Of a DNA stretch of 64,000 nucleotides, positions 27,024 through 35,093 are shown in pieces. The notes beneath the pieces were generated by a model. That model searched no databases. It saw only the letters and a program-made list of their open reading frames with translations, and was not told where the DNA came from. The number at the start of each line of letters is the position of its first letter. The stretch's first letter is position 1. The position numbers and the translations under genes were made by a program. This stretch comes from CAG-698 sp964385755 (GTDB lineage Bacteria > Bacillota_I > Bacilli_A > ML615J-28 > CAG-698), in contig CAYLPZ010000004.1 in the NCBI GenBank assembly GCA_964385755.1, positions 1-64,000 on the forward strand, written 5' to 3'.

Positions 27024-27524
27024 TTATAAAACTCTACTTAAATATTCTTCTAACGCTTCATCACAAGTTGAAGCATCATATCCTCGACAGGCAAAACCAT
27101 TTTTAATATTTGCACCTTTTACGCTTGTACGAAGTTCTAATTCTCCAATTCCAAATGCTCCTTCTTCATTTGTACAAAATGGGATAATGGTTTTTCCTAC
27201 AAAATCATAATCTCTTAAAAACGATGCAATAATTCCAGGGTAGCTTCTCCACCAGTTTGGAAAACCTAGGAAAATTGTGTCATATGCATCTAAATTATCA
27301 AACTTTTTATGATATGGAACAAACCCTTCGTCTTTTGCTCTTGCAACACATTCTTTATATGAAAATGGATATGGTTCAATAGGCTCAAGTTTATATAATT
27401 CACAATTTAACTTTTTCGCAATTTTTTCTGCAACAATTTCCGTATATCCTTTTTTAATCACTTCAATCTCTCCACGAACTGAATTTTCGCCAACTCGTGA
27501 AAAATACACTACTAATGTTTTCAT
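27024..27524 (-). CDS. Flavodoxin family protein
   Basis: A 166-residue flavodoxin-like protein: N-terminal LVVYFSRVGEN phosphate-binding loop for FMN, then FLGFPNWWRSYPGIIASFL (stacking aromatics), then IPFCTNEEGAFG. This is the Flavodoxin_4 type found in gut Firmicutes, often annotated as flavodoxin or NAD(P)H-dependent FMN protein. An electron-carrier or quinone-reductase role is inferred. It lies alone inside the repeat-bracketed segment, with its own terminator. Confidence 0.85.
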   Translation of the reverse strand: MKTLVVYFSRVGENSVRGEIEVIKKGYTEIVAEKIAKKLNCELYKLEPIEPYPFSYKECVARAKDEGFVPYHKKFDNLDAYDTIFLGFPNWWRSYPGIIASFLRDYDFVGKTIIPFCTNEEGAFGIGELELRTSVKGANIKNGFACRGYDASTCDEALEEYLSRVL

Positions 27525-27980
27525 ATTTCATTCTCCCTTCTTATAATGTAGTGTCAAAAATTAAAATAATAGAATTATTTATTTAAAAATACAACTACTT
27601 CATTTTTATATATACTTTTTCTTTTAAATTAAAAATGCAAATAACATTATTATATATATTTATCTTTAGAAAATATAAAAATGTGCATCTATAGTAGTAA
27701 TTATATCACAATTAATTAAAAATTTAATTATTATTTAAAAGAAATTTCATGAACTCTTCTAATTATAAAGTATATAATGTATTTTACAATTTATTAAGAA
27801 GATGTTCTAACCTTTATTGGCTAAAATTCCCAATAAAATCAAAAAAAAAATTAGCCTTCTATATCAGAAGACTAATAGATTTCAGAAAATGTATCATTAC
27901 TACGAAACGTTTAATTTTAGACTTTTACACTACTAAATGTTTCATATTTAAGTTTTACGATACAAATGTCTTATATGATT
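27525..27980. other. Non-coding gap with terminator and degenerate ~30-nt repeats
   Basis: The stem TTAGCCTTCT (27851-27860) / AGAAGACTAA (27866-27875), beside ten A (27841-27850), is a strong minus-strand terminator about 105 bases downstream of the kinase gene. The same A-tract-plus-TTAGCC hairpin recurs at 35768-35797. Between stop and terminator, three degenerate ~30-nt units each end in AACGT or AATGT (about 27882-27970). The 27525-27740 part is plain AT-rich DNA, where the flavodoxin promoter must lie. Confidence 0.5.
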
Positions 27981-28961
27981 TTATAAATTTACATTAAAAA
28001 TATAATTGATTCTAATTCTCATTGACTCAATAAAAAATTTCTTTTGAATATTACTAATTATTTTCAATCCATCTTCATCATTTGGTATATCATTTATAAA
28101 CTCGACAATACTATTCCAAGAACTAACTACCTTATCTCTAACTATATCAATTGCATTATTCAAATCTTTGTCTAATTTTTTCATATGTAATGTTTCAAAA
28201 AACTTTTTAAAATTCATTACAACATTATCTATAGTATAATAACACATTCCATTTAAAACAGAATTAATCATCTTAGATTCAGTTGACATTATTCCTAATA
28301 ATTTTTCATCTGTATGTTTAGAAACAAATGATGATCCATTATCATATATAGGAGCTGGTTTATATGATCTATCATCTTTATCATAAAGCAATCCCCAATT
28401 ATTTTTATTTCTATCATTATTATTAATAATAAAATCAACAACTAACATTTCCCAAAATAAATCCTTTATTTTTTGGTTATTTTTAAACAAATCGTTCATT
28501 TCAAATTGCAATAATATTTCTTCAATTTTAATGCTATGCTGTGAAATTCCACTTGATTTGTATTTAGGTAAACTTTCGTTTAATTTAATTAATTCATTTT
28601 GTAATTCATCACTATAGTTATTTTTTATACTTTCATAATCAACAAGAGTATATTTATCATTTTCTGTGAAGTCTTCACATGCAACAACTATTTGCTTTTT
28701 ACCAAGTTCTTTATTAAAATAATAACCTAACATAGTATTATGAGTATTATATCCTAATAATTGATATATATGACTTCCAACATATTCAGAAAGTGGTGAA
28801 GTAGTAAATGAAATAGTAACATTATCAAATGTTGATGTTTCTTGAGGAAACTTTAAAAGCCAATTTTTATCATCGATAATAACTCCACGTTTAAGTCCAG
28901 CATTACCTCCATAGTGTTTATTACTATATGGCAAATTAGTAAAGTCAGTTAAAAATTTCAT
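27981..28961 (-). CDS. HipA/CtkA-like protein kinase, probable toxin
   Basis: A 326-residue protein of the HipA-like/CtkA kinase family. Visible are a Gly-rich start (YGGNAGLKRGVII) and the ATP-site Lys in WLLKF (Lys37). The catalytic loop is NNDRNKNNWG (Asp173, Asn residues for metal) and the DFG-equivalent is APIYDNGSS (Asp197). A family-typical ACEDF strand is present. Such kinases act as toxins (HipA phosphorylates GltX) or secreted effectors (CtkA). No HipB-like HTH antitoxin is adjacent. Instead a separate promoter, structured RNA and terminator directly precede the gene, with no other promoter in the 18 bases before the start. That suggests an RNA antitoxin. Kinase call firm; toxin role inferred. 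Confidence 0.8.
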   Translation of the reverse strand: MKFLTDFTNLPYSNKHYGGNAGLKRGVIIDDKNWLLKFPQETSTFDNVTISFTTSPLSEYVGSHIYQLLGYNTHNTMLGYYFNKELGKKQIVVACEDFTENDKYTLVDYESIKNNYSDELQNELIKLNESLPKYKSSGISQHSIKIEEILLQFEMNDLFKNNQKIKDLFWEMLVVDFIINNNDRNKNNWGLLYDKDDRSYKPAPIYDNGSSFVSKHTDEKLLGIMSTESKMINSVLNGMCYYTIDNVVMNFKKFFETLHMKKLDKDLNNAIDIVRDKVVSSWNSIVEFINDIPNDEDGLKIISNIQKKFFIESMRIRINYIFNVNL

Positions 28962-28978
28962 ATTTATACCCCATTATG

Positions 28979-29089
28979 AAAAAAGAGCCGTTATACACGG
29001 CTACTTATTACAATACTGCCTGCGAGATTGTAACAGGAAAATATCTAATCATTTACTGCCTGCGAGAAATGAATAACATAGATATTTGC
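28979..29089 (-). ncRNA. Two-hairpin repeat RNA with terminator, candidate RNA antitoxin or leader
   Basis: From the promoter at 29096-29124 a ~110-nt RNA is predicted. It contains two hairpins with the identical 12-nt loop CTCGCAGGCAGT (29066-29055 and 29026-29015, exactly 40 nt apart). The stems differ in sequence but both pair: TCATTT/AAATGA and TTACAAT/ATTGTAA. The first hairpin also has an outer 9-bp stem, AAATATCTA/TAGATATTT. The RNA ends in AGCCGT/ACGGCT plus six U (29002-28979), 18 bases before the kinase ATG. Preserved loops on different paired stems indicate selection for RNA structure. The order promoter-repeats-terminator-toxin is that of type III toxin-antitoxin loci; a riboswitch-like leader is the alternative. 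Confidence 0.7.
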
Positions 29090-29095
29090 ATAATT

Positions 29096-29124
29096 ATTTT
29101 ATCACTTTAATAACCATTTGTCAA
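29096..29124 (-). promoter_or_regulatory. Consensus promoter driving the two-hairpin RNA
   Basis: On the minus strand, TTGACA (29124-29119), exactly 17 bp, then TAAAAT (29101-29096). Transcription would start near 29089, just before the first hairpin. Promoter, RNA and terminator are all close to consensus, as expected for an abundant small RNA with limited read-through into the kinase gene. Confidence 0.75.
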
Positions 29125-29254
29125 TTATTGAACTAAATAATATTATGCTATAATATTATATGAATTCTTACATAAATTAAACACTTTTTGTTTTACAAAC
29201 ATGTATCATTACATCACAAAATTCGCTTTTTACTATTATACAAACATAATTTCA

Positions 29255-29566
29255 TTAATTAGTTCTTTTCCATAAATTCAACATAGACAAATCCATTAGC
29301 TTCAATTCATTTAAAGAAATATTCTTAAAAATAAATATCCAATTATATGATTCTTTAGTAAAACCAGCAAATTCAACAATTTTAGCCGCACATAAAGAAC
29401 CATATGATTTTTCATCTATAAATTTCATTTCTTTTATTTCTTTATTAATTAGTTTAGCAATAAAAAATTTACTAGCACATTTAGTTTCCTTATCTCTATA
29501 AAATTCTAGAATGAAATAACTATTTAATTTTCTATCATATTCAACCTTATTTCTATTATTAAACAT
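29255..29566 (-). CDS. Hypothetical protein, 103 residues
   Basis: A small lysine- and glutamate-rich soluble protein (FYRDKETKCASKFFIAKL, YNWIFIFKNISLNELK); not recognised. The frame is clean but there is no Shine-Dalgarno. Directly upstream is a 23-bp tandem duplication (AATAAAAAACGCAAYTYATR, then TTT) and the AT-rich repeat A. A degenerate copy of its first codons exists at 26790-26808 with the ATG mutated. It may be a real orphan gene, or a fragment carried with the repeat. It is upstream of the RNA-kinase locus but has no visible link to it. Confidence 0.4.
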   Translation of the reverse strand: MFNNRNKVEYDRKLNSYFILEFYRDKETKCASKFFIAKLINKEIKEMKFIDEKSYGSLCAAKIVEFAGFTKESYNWIFIFKNISLNELKLMDLSMLNLWKRTN

Positions 29567-29696
29567 AAGTTGCGTTTTTTATTAAATATGAATTGCGTTT
29601 TTTATTAATTTTAAATTGTTAATTTTATTAAATAATAATTGTAATAATTATAAAATAATAATTATAAAAAATATTAAATTTTTAATTGACATTTAC
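29545..29696 (+). repeat. Dispersed repeat A, copy 2
   Basis: The 84-base part 29613-29696 is identical at 83 of 84 positions to 35467-35550 (direct). The outer parts match 26729-26808 (inverted). The repeat is almost pure AT, ends in TTAATTGACATTTAC, and has no open frame. With repeats B and C it forms a duplicated block on both sides of the second SPFH cassette. Confidence 0.85.
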
Positions 29697-29720
29697 AATC
29701 GTTAAAAAAAGACTGTTAAC

Positions 29721-29893
29721 TTAATTTGTCAACAGTCTGCTATGATATTTACTATCATATATAAACTCTTGATCTTTAAATTCTATGTTTTCAAAAACAT
29801 TTAATTCATTTTTATTATTTAAATCACTGCATCCAGATAAAAATAAAAAAATATTAAACTAAATATAAAAATTAAAATATTATTTTTTCTCAT
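29721..29893 (-). pseudogene. Small lipoprotein remnant with one-base deletion, plus terminator
   Basis: The minus strand starts with ATG (29893) and a signal peptide (MRKNNILIFIFSLIF). It shifts frame in a seven-T run. Adding one T gives LFLSGCSDLNNKNELNVFEN and then IEFKDQEFIYDSKYHSRLLTN to a stop at 29723-29721. The last stretch resembles the start of an MBG-type beta domain (FxDxxFxYDG). A terminator hairpin GACTGTT/AACAGTC (29711-29737, A-run 29704-29710) overlaps the stop. It is a truncated lipoprotein, or a short one with a homopolymer sequencing error. Confidence 0.5.
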
Positions 29894-30131
29894 AATTATA
29901 ATTTCCTAATATATTAATATAATGAATTTTTATATAACTTCATTGCATCATACTATTTTATATTGATCATTTATTATTTATATTTAAAAATTACTACTTG
30001 ATTAACTTATAATTTTTTAAATAATAACAAAATAACAAATTTCATTTTTCATAGTATAAATATTTACTATCATTTTACACTTTTTAAATAATTTTATCAA
30101 AAATAAGTTGCTATATTTATAAACTATTAAA

Positions 30132-30335
30132 TGTAATAATTCTATAAATATATTATGTACTTTACAAATATGGTTCATTTAATTATCAATTACGGGACTT
30201 CAACTACTATATCAAAGCATAAAAAAAGCTTGATACAATAACAAACGAAGTTTGTTTTGGTATCAAACCTATGATTCTCATATGGCAAAGATGAACCATT
30301 TTAATACAAAATGCAAACATCTTTCGTTTTTTTTG
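30132..30335. repeat. Repeats B1 and C1 with a terminator hairpin between them
   Basis: B1 (30132-30167, ending ATGTACTTTACAA) matches 35725-35760 at 35 of 36 bases. C1 (30287 to about 30332, beginning AAAGATGAACCATTTTAATA) matches 35816-35860 with only a few differences. Between them lies a long hairpin GCTTGATAC (30228-30236) / GTATCAAAC (30260-30268) with A-run 30221-30227, a minus-strand terminator for the decayed gene upstream. The order A-B-C is the same as at 35.5-35.9 kb. Confidence 0.75.
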
Positions 30336-30343
30336 CAAACACC

Positions 30344-30940
30344 CTATTTTTCTATAGAATGAAGCAAGTTAAATTGGAATTTGCAATTTTTTTTAAATTG
30401 GCCTAAAAAATATTTTCCGCCATCTTCAACTAGTTCTTCTGCATTTTCACATACATATTTTTCAACTTTATGCCATTTTTTAAAAAGTCAAAATATAGTT
30501 CTTCATCAATTATTTTTGTAGTTCAAGTATATTTCCTACCGTTTGAAAGGACCTGACACCATTCTAAAATTTTAATCATTCCTAACACATTCATAATTTT
30601 CTTTTTCCCTGTAAATTATCGCTTTTACTCACAATTACAATGAAGGCAAACAAGATTTATCCCAGTGAAGTTCCCATCTAAACGTTTCCGGAATAGAAAA
30701 AGCATTAATAAATGAATAACTATCACAATCATTTCAACATCAAATTTTATAATAGAGTCTTCTATTTCACAATTAATATTAGGCACTAATTTAAATTCAT
30801 TTCCTTGAGGCGTAGAATTATTGTTTGAAGGATCTTGTGTAAATGGATTATCTTGTTTTCCATTAGATGAGGAACCAACATAACCACAACATGCAAGTGC
30901 AAATATTAAGAATAAACAAATTATTTATAAAAATTCAAAT
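30344..30940 (-). pseudogene. Decayed lipoprotein gene
   Basis: Pieces in several minus-strand frames read as one lost lipoprotein. The first is LIFALACCGYVGSSSNGKQD, then NPFTQDPSNNNSTPQG (lipobox and Asn/Ser linker; the expected signal-peptide start now holds a TAA). Next come SYSFINAFSIPETFRWELHW, and FDFLKKWHKVEKYVCENAEE followed by LVEDGGKYFLG. At least two frameshifts separate them, one in an A-run. No full-length product is possible. Family not recognised. It fills much of the 29.9-30.9 kb gap. Confidence 0.5.
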
Positions 30941-30964
30941 ATATATGTTTACAAATGTCAAACA

Positions 30965-32458
30965 TTAATAATTTTTATTAAGTTCTTCTTCTATTTTTTC
31001 TATCTTTGTTCTTTCTACAGCAATAGATGAAACATTTTTATTTATCTCTTCAACTAAAGGTGCAACTTTTTTCTTAATACTTTCTTCAAATTCTTTAATT
31101 TCTTCTTTTAAACTATTATCAAGCTTAGCAATTTCTTCGTAAACAGATGCAATTTTTGATTGAAGCTCTTTCTTTTCTTTAAATTTGAAAATACCAAGTT
31201 TGGATAAATCAGTTTTAAGCTGCGCTACATATTTTCTCTTTTCAGAAATCTGATTATCTAAATTTGTAGAATCATATTTTACGTTTCTAATTTCAGCAAT
31301 TTGATTATAAATTCCTTCATTTTTAGTTAGAAGTTTTGTAATACTATTATCACAATCAGCCTTATTAGACTCTAACTTTTTCTTAAGTTCTTTATGTTCT
31401 GCCCAGTATTTTTCATTGGCAGCCCTTTGTGCTTCTTCTTTAGCTAATCTTTCCTGTTCAGCTTGAATACGTGCTTTTTCTTCAATAGCATGGATTTTAG
31501 TATCAATATCGGCACATAGTGATGCACATCTATCATTATGAAATTTTTTTTCACTATATACAAAATTACTTCTTTCAATATCAATAGGTGGAATAGATGA
31601 AAGGCGAAGTCCGTACGCAAAATTAAGCGAAACTGTGGTGCTCTCAATTTCATCTTCTAATTTGGTCAAATGGTCCTTATTTTGAATAGGTCCAATCATA
31701 GATTCAAAAATATCGATATTATGGATACATGTTTTAATATATCTATCATCGTATTTATTTCTTTCATAATCATATCTTGAAAATATATCAAATTTCTCAT
31801 GCGCAGTTTTCATTGCATTTGAACATATTATAAATAAGTTTTCTAGGAACCAATTAAGATAACGTCCTTCAATATCAAATACACAACATCCGCATTCATT
31901 ATTAAAGCTATATAAATAATTAATAAATGATGTAAATGCTTTAATTATATTTTTCGTTAAGTCATCGTCAGTAGGATTCTCATAATAACTTTTTCCTGTC
32001 AAAACACATACACTATATCCCATATTTTCAAAATGTTTTTTAAATGATTCGACAACTTCATTTTTCTTATCTGTTGGAACATATTTTAGAGTATTCTTAT
32101 AACAAACAAATATTTCACCAAATATTTCACTAAACCTTACATTACTTTGAGTAGATAGCCATACTGCGTTAATCCCTTTTAAATACCAGGCTCTATAGTT
32201 AGTTGGATCAATTTGTAATATTTTTTCTGCATATTCATAAGTATCTTTAGTTTTGTTTGCAGAATTGGCTTCTTCCATTAAAAGGATATAATTTTCTAAT
32301 TCAGAAGATTTGTCTATAACAACTTTACCAGTAACTTCTACCATCATTTTTTTTGCTTCTTCAATTGAATACTTACAACCACAATTTTGGCAAACAAACA
32401 CACCATTTTCTTTTACCATTTCAGTGCTTCCGCACATTTCGCATGTTAATTTTTTCAT
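30965..32458 (-). CDS. Zinc-ribbon / TPR / coiled-coil protein of SPFH cassette 2
   Basis: A 497-residue protein. The N-terminal zinc ribbon is CEMCG, then CQNCGCKYS, followed by an EEAKKMM helix. TPR-like helices occupy ~50-120 (YAEKILQIDPTNYRAWYLKG is a clear TPR). An alpha-helical middle contains a Cys-rich patch (NECGCCVFD). Long charged coiled coils run from ~330 to 497. It is a large counterpart of the 201-residue protein of cassette 1. It is last in the cassette, 151 bases after the HEPN-like gene. Scaffold or regulator role inferred; no catalytic motif. Confidence 0.7.
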   Translation of the reverse strand: MKKLTCEMCGSTEMVKENGVFVCQNCGCKYSIEEAKKMMVEVTGKVVIDKSSELENYILLMEEANSANKTKDTYEYAEKILQIDPTNYRAWYLKGINAVWLSTQSNVRFSEIFGEIFVCYKNTLKYVPTDKKNEVVESFKKHFENMGYSVCVLTGKSYYENPTDDDLTKNIIKAFTSFINYLYSFNNECGCCVFDIEGRYLNWFLENLFIICSNAMKTAHEKFDIFSRYDYERNKYDDRYIKTCIHNIDIFESMIGPIQNKDHLTKLEDEIESTTVSLNFAYGLRLSSIPPIDIERSNFVYSEKKFHNDRCASLCADIDTKIHAIEEKARIQAEQERLAKEEAQRAANEKYWAEHKELKKKLESNKADCDNSITKLLTKNEGIYNQIAEIRNVKYDSTNLDNQISEKRKYVAQLKTDLSKLGIFKFKEKKELQSKIASVYEEIAKLDNSLKEEIKEFEESIKKKVAPLVEEINKNVSSIAVERTKIEKIEEELNKNY

Positions 32459-32609
32459 TTTTTATCGTTTCCTTTCTATACTTAATAAATCGATTGTATG
32501 TTGAACTTAGGTAACTGGTATTATCTATGTTCAAAAATATACATATTTTTCAATAATTGTTTTCCATTTACGCAAAACTGCGTGATTAGTAATCATTCTA
32601 AAATTAGCA

Positions 32610-33080
32610 TTAGTTTCCTGACTTTTTTTTATCTTCGAGTAGAATCTTATAATAATTACCTGTTTTTATAATATAAAATCTACCATGGGCAATAGAGTTT
32701 CGAATATGTCTTAATAAGGATGTTAGTTTATTTTGGTTACGTTTTACAGAGCAAACAAATCTTTTACATTTGCTAAAAGCATTCATATCATCTAAATTAT
32801 ATTCACTTAAAAAATCTTCTGCAGATTCACAGAATATATAATCTTTACCGTTCTTCATATTCTTTAACATCTCAGAAAGTATTAAATTGCATTTTTCGCT
32901 TTTTACCGATGGGCTTAATGCAGATGATGTGTTAGGCGCAAGATATTCAAAAAACACTAATAAATCAGATAAGACGTTATCATGAGAAATTAAAACATCT
33001 TTAGTATTAGATTTATCAATATAGAATTTATCACACTTGTGTTTACAATTATTACAATTATTATTCATGTTGAAAATCAA
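32610..33080 (-). CDS. HEPN-like protein in SPFH cassette 2
   Basis: A ~152-156-residue helical protein. The C-terminal motif LLRHIRNSIAHGRF has Arg127-x4-His132, the RX4-6H active-site signature of HEPN ribonuclease domains. The N-terminus has a Cys cluster (CNNCKHKC) that may bind zinc. HEPN proteins are common effectors in toxin-antitoxin and abortive-infection systems. Cassette 1 has no equivalent, so this is the added part of cassette 2. The start is uncertain: TTG at 33080 overlaps the stop of the previous gene (coupling), while ATG at 33068 lacks a ribosome site. HEPN assignment from the motif only. Confidence 0.65.
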   Translation of the reverse strand: MIFNMNNNCNNCKHKCDKFYIDKSNTKDVLISHDNVLSDLLVFFEYLAPNTSSALSPSVKSEKCNLILSEMLKNMKNGKDYIFCESAEDFLSEYNLDDMNAFSKCKRFVCSVKRNQNKLTSLLRHIRNSIAHGRFYIIKTGNYYKILLEDKKKSGN

Positions 33081-33787
33081 TGAGAATTTTTAATTCGCAA
33101 GCCTCTTTCATCAATGAGTAAAGAGATCTTTTTGATTACTTTGTTAACAGATTCCTTGTTCTGTGTATTATCAGAAACAAGATCTTTTAAATCTCCAATT
33201 TTAGATAATATTTCATTTTCTATATCTTTTGATTCTGATTCGCTTATCGGATCACAATATTTAATTTTTTCATATAATTTAGAAATTAAACCTGAATAGA
33301 TAGTATCTTTAGATATATTGTCAATTAGTTCCATTTGAATTTTTACTTCTTGAATAAAAGAAGTCTTAATAGCTGTTTTGTTATCAACATCAATAATCTT
33401 TTCTTTATAAGAAAATCTAATAACAATTAATATAATAGAAATCGCAAGTAACAAAACTTCGACTATTAATGTAATCCAAAAAGCAAAAGTGAAGAAATTA
33501 CCAACAGACATAACAATTATGTCAAATAAAATTTGAATAATAAAAGAACTAAATGTAACTTTAAATACAGGAATTGAAAAAATATTTTTATTAATTTTAT
33601 CATTCTTAAACGAATAAAAGAAAACAAATCCATTTGATAAGATTAAAAACGTTGTAACAAAATAAGTGATCCAAAATGAAGTTTGACTTAATTCTCTATT
33701 AAATGGAACAGCAAAAAAGATAACATTATAAACAATTAGAATTAAAGCACAAACAATTCCAATTAAAATTTTTGACTTATTTTTCAT
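33077..33787 (-). CDS. Four-helix membrane protein with helical tail (cassette 2)
   Basis: A 236-residue protein. Four transmembrane helices lie in 1-130 (ILIGIVCALILIVYNVIFFA; FWITYFVTTFLILSNGFVFF; FIIQILFDIIVMSVG; FWITLIVEVLLLAISIILIV). A cytoplasmic helical tail follows (LISKLYEKIKYCDPISESES, KDIENEILSKIGDL). The tail and position match the 222-residue protein at 3433-4101. It lies 5 bases after the SPFH gene and overlaps the HEPN-like gene. Probably the membrane partner of the SPFH protein. Confidence 0.65.
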   Translation of the reverse strand: MKNKSKILIGIVCALILIVYNVIFFAVPFNRELSQTSFWITYFVTTFLILSNGFVFFYSFKNDKINKNIFSIPVFKVTFSSFIIQILFDIIVMSVGNFFTFAFWITLIVEVLLLAISIILIVIRFSYKEKIIDVDNKTAIKTSFIQEVKIQMELIDNISKDTIYSGLISKLYEKIKYCDPISESESKDIENEILSKIGDLKDLVSDNTQNKESVNKVIKKISLLIDERGLRIKNSH

Positions 33788-33792
33788 ACTTA

Positions 33793-35085
33793 TTAGCCTC
33801 TCTTATGTCCACAATTAGGACAGAATTTATCAGTTAAACCTTTTCTTCTACATTCTGGGCATTCCCAAACATCTGACTGTGTTACTGTTTCAGGCTTTCT
33901 TGCTCCGCAATTACCACAAAACTTTTCTCTATTTCCAGTATGTCCACAATTAGGACACATCCAACTACCATCTACTCCAGAAACGACTCCTTGAACAGAT
34001 TTAGCAACCTCTTTTGCAACACCGACACCAACACCGATTCCAACACCAGCTTTTACTAAGTCACTAGCGATACCACCAGCGCCAACACTCGATTCATTTT
34101 CAGCAGCTGCTTTCCCAACAATTCTTACAGTTTCAGCTTGATAATCTCCGCCTTTGGCTCTCAATGCTTCTGCTTCAGCCAATCCTTTTTGTTTAATTTC
34201 AAATGCATTTGCTTCTGCCATTATTTTCTTAGCTTCAGCTTCTGCGCTAGCATCACCTTTGGCTCTAGCTAATTTTAAAGCAGCTTGAGCTTCTGCAGTT
34301 TTTGTTGCAGCAATTGCTTCTGCTTCTAAAATGCGTTGTTGTTGTATTTTTAAATATCTCTCTGCATGCTGTTCTTTTAGCCTAATAAAATTAGGATCAT
34401 CATCAGGTGTAACAATGTTAGTTATAAAAAATTCAGGAATGAATACACCATATTCATCAAGAACTTTGTTTATTTCAATTCTTAAAATATCAGCAAGTTC
34501 ATCAGTGTGTTCATCAATTTCTAAAATATCAATATCGTTCTCTCTTATTGCTTTAGATAAAAATGTTTTTACTTTAGAAACAATTAGTGCTCTAAATTTT
34601 CCAATCATCGATCCAGTTGCGTAACCAACGGAACCAAAAATGTCTTCTTGAGTAAATCTAGAAGAGGTACCAACAACCTTAATCAGAAGTTTTCTCCCGT
34701 CATTAATTTTAATATTAAAAGAGCCACAAGCACCAAGCTCAATATGTAATCCAGAAATAGGATCAAACATTCTAACTTTAGAGTCAGTACCCCATTTAAC
34801 ACCTAATTGAGTGGTAAGATTAATAAAATATATATCAGAATGAAAAACATTTTGTCCATTAGAAATATCTTTTATTGCTTCTTTTAATTTAAAAATATTA
34901 TGGGTTTCGAGAGTATGTCTACCAGGCCCAAATGATTCTAGAGCTTTTCCATCTCTAAAAAATACAGCTTCTTGAGACTCATGTACAATTAACTGAGTTC
35001 CAATGTTAAAATCTGTACTAGGGTATTTATAAATTAATACATTGTTATCGCCTTCATATTTAATAGTTTCAATTATTTTATCCAT
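33793..35085 (-). CDS. SPFH domain / double zinc-ribbon protein (YdjI-like), cassette 2
   Basis: A 430-residue paralogue of the protein at 4116-5426. SPFH domain ~20-225 (TQLIVHESQEAVFFRDGKAL, LGVKWGTDSKVRM). An Ala/Glu/Lys-rich helix ~240-310 (AEAIAATKTAEAQAALKLAR). A Gly/Val-rich stretch (VKAGVGIGVGVGVAKEVAK). Two zinc ribbons at the end (CPNCG-CGNCG, CPECR-CPNCG). It likely forms a ring or scaffold at the inner membrane leaflet. First intact gene of the cassette; the ribosome site GAGGAGG lies inside the end of the frameshifted RHH gene, so the two were translationally linked. Confidence 0.85.
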   Translation of the reverse strand: MDKIIETIKYEGDNNVLIYKYPSTDFNIGTQLIVHESQEAVFFRDGKALESFGPGRHTLETHNIFKLKEAIKDISNGQNVFHSDIYFINLTTQLGVKWGTDSKVRMFDPISGLHIELGACGSFNIKINDGRKLLIKVVGTSSRFTQEDIFGSVGYATGSMIGKFRALIVSKVKTFLSKAIRENDIDILEIDEHTDELADILRIEINKVLDEYGVFIPEFFITNIVTPDDDPNFIRLKEQHAERYLKIQQQRILEAEAIAATKTAEAQAALKLARAKGDASAEAEAKKIMAEANAFEIKQKGLAEAEALRAKGGDYQAETVRIVGKAAAENESSVGAGGIASDLVKAGVGIGVGVGVAKEVAKSVQGVVSGVDGSWMCPNCGHTGNREKFCGNCGARKPETVTQSDVWECPECRRKGLTDKFCPNCGHKRG

Positions 35086-35093
35086 ACTTACTT

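Noticed and set aside
27749..27997. Plus-strand open frame of 82 codons
   Set aside because: It runs through a terminator hairpin and into the antisense of the kinase 3' end, has no ribosome site, and its composition is that of random AT-rich DNA.
28986..29090. Short CRISPR array
   Set aside because: Only two 12-nt identical words 40 nt apart, each inside its own different stem, with a promoter and terminator and no cas genes; an RNA element fits better.
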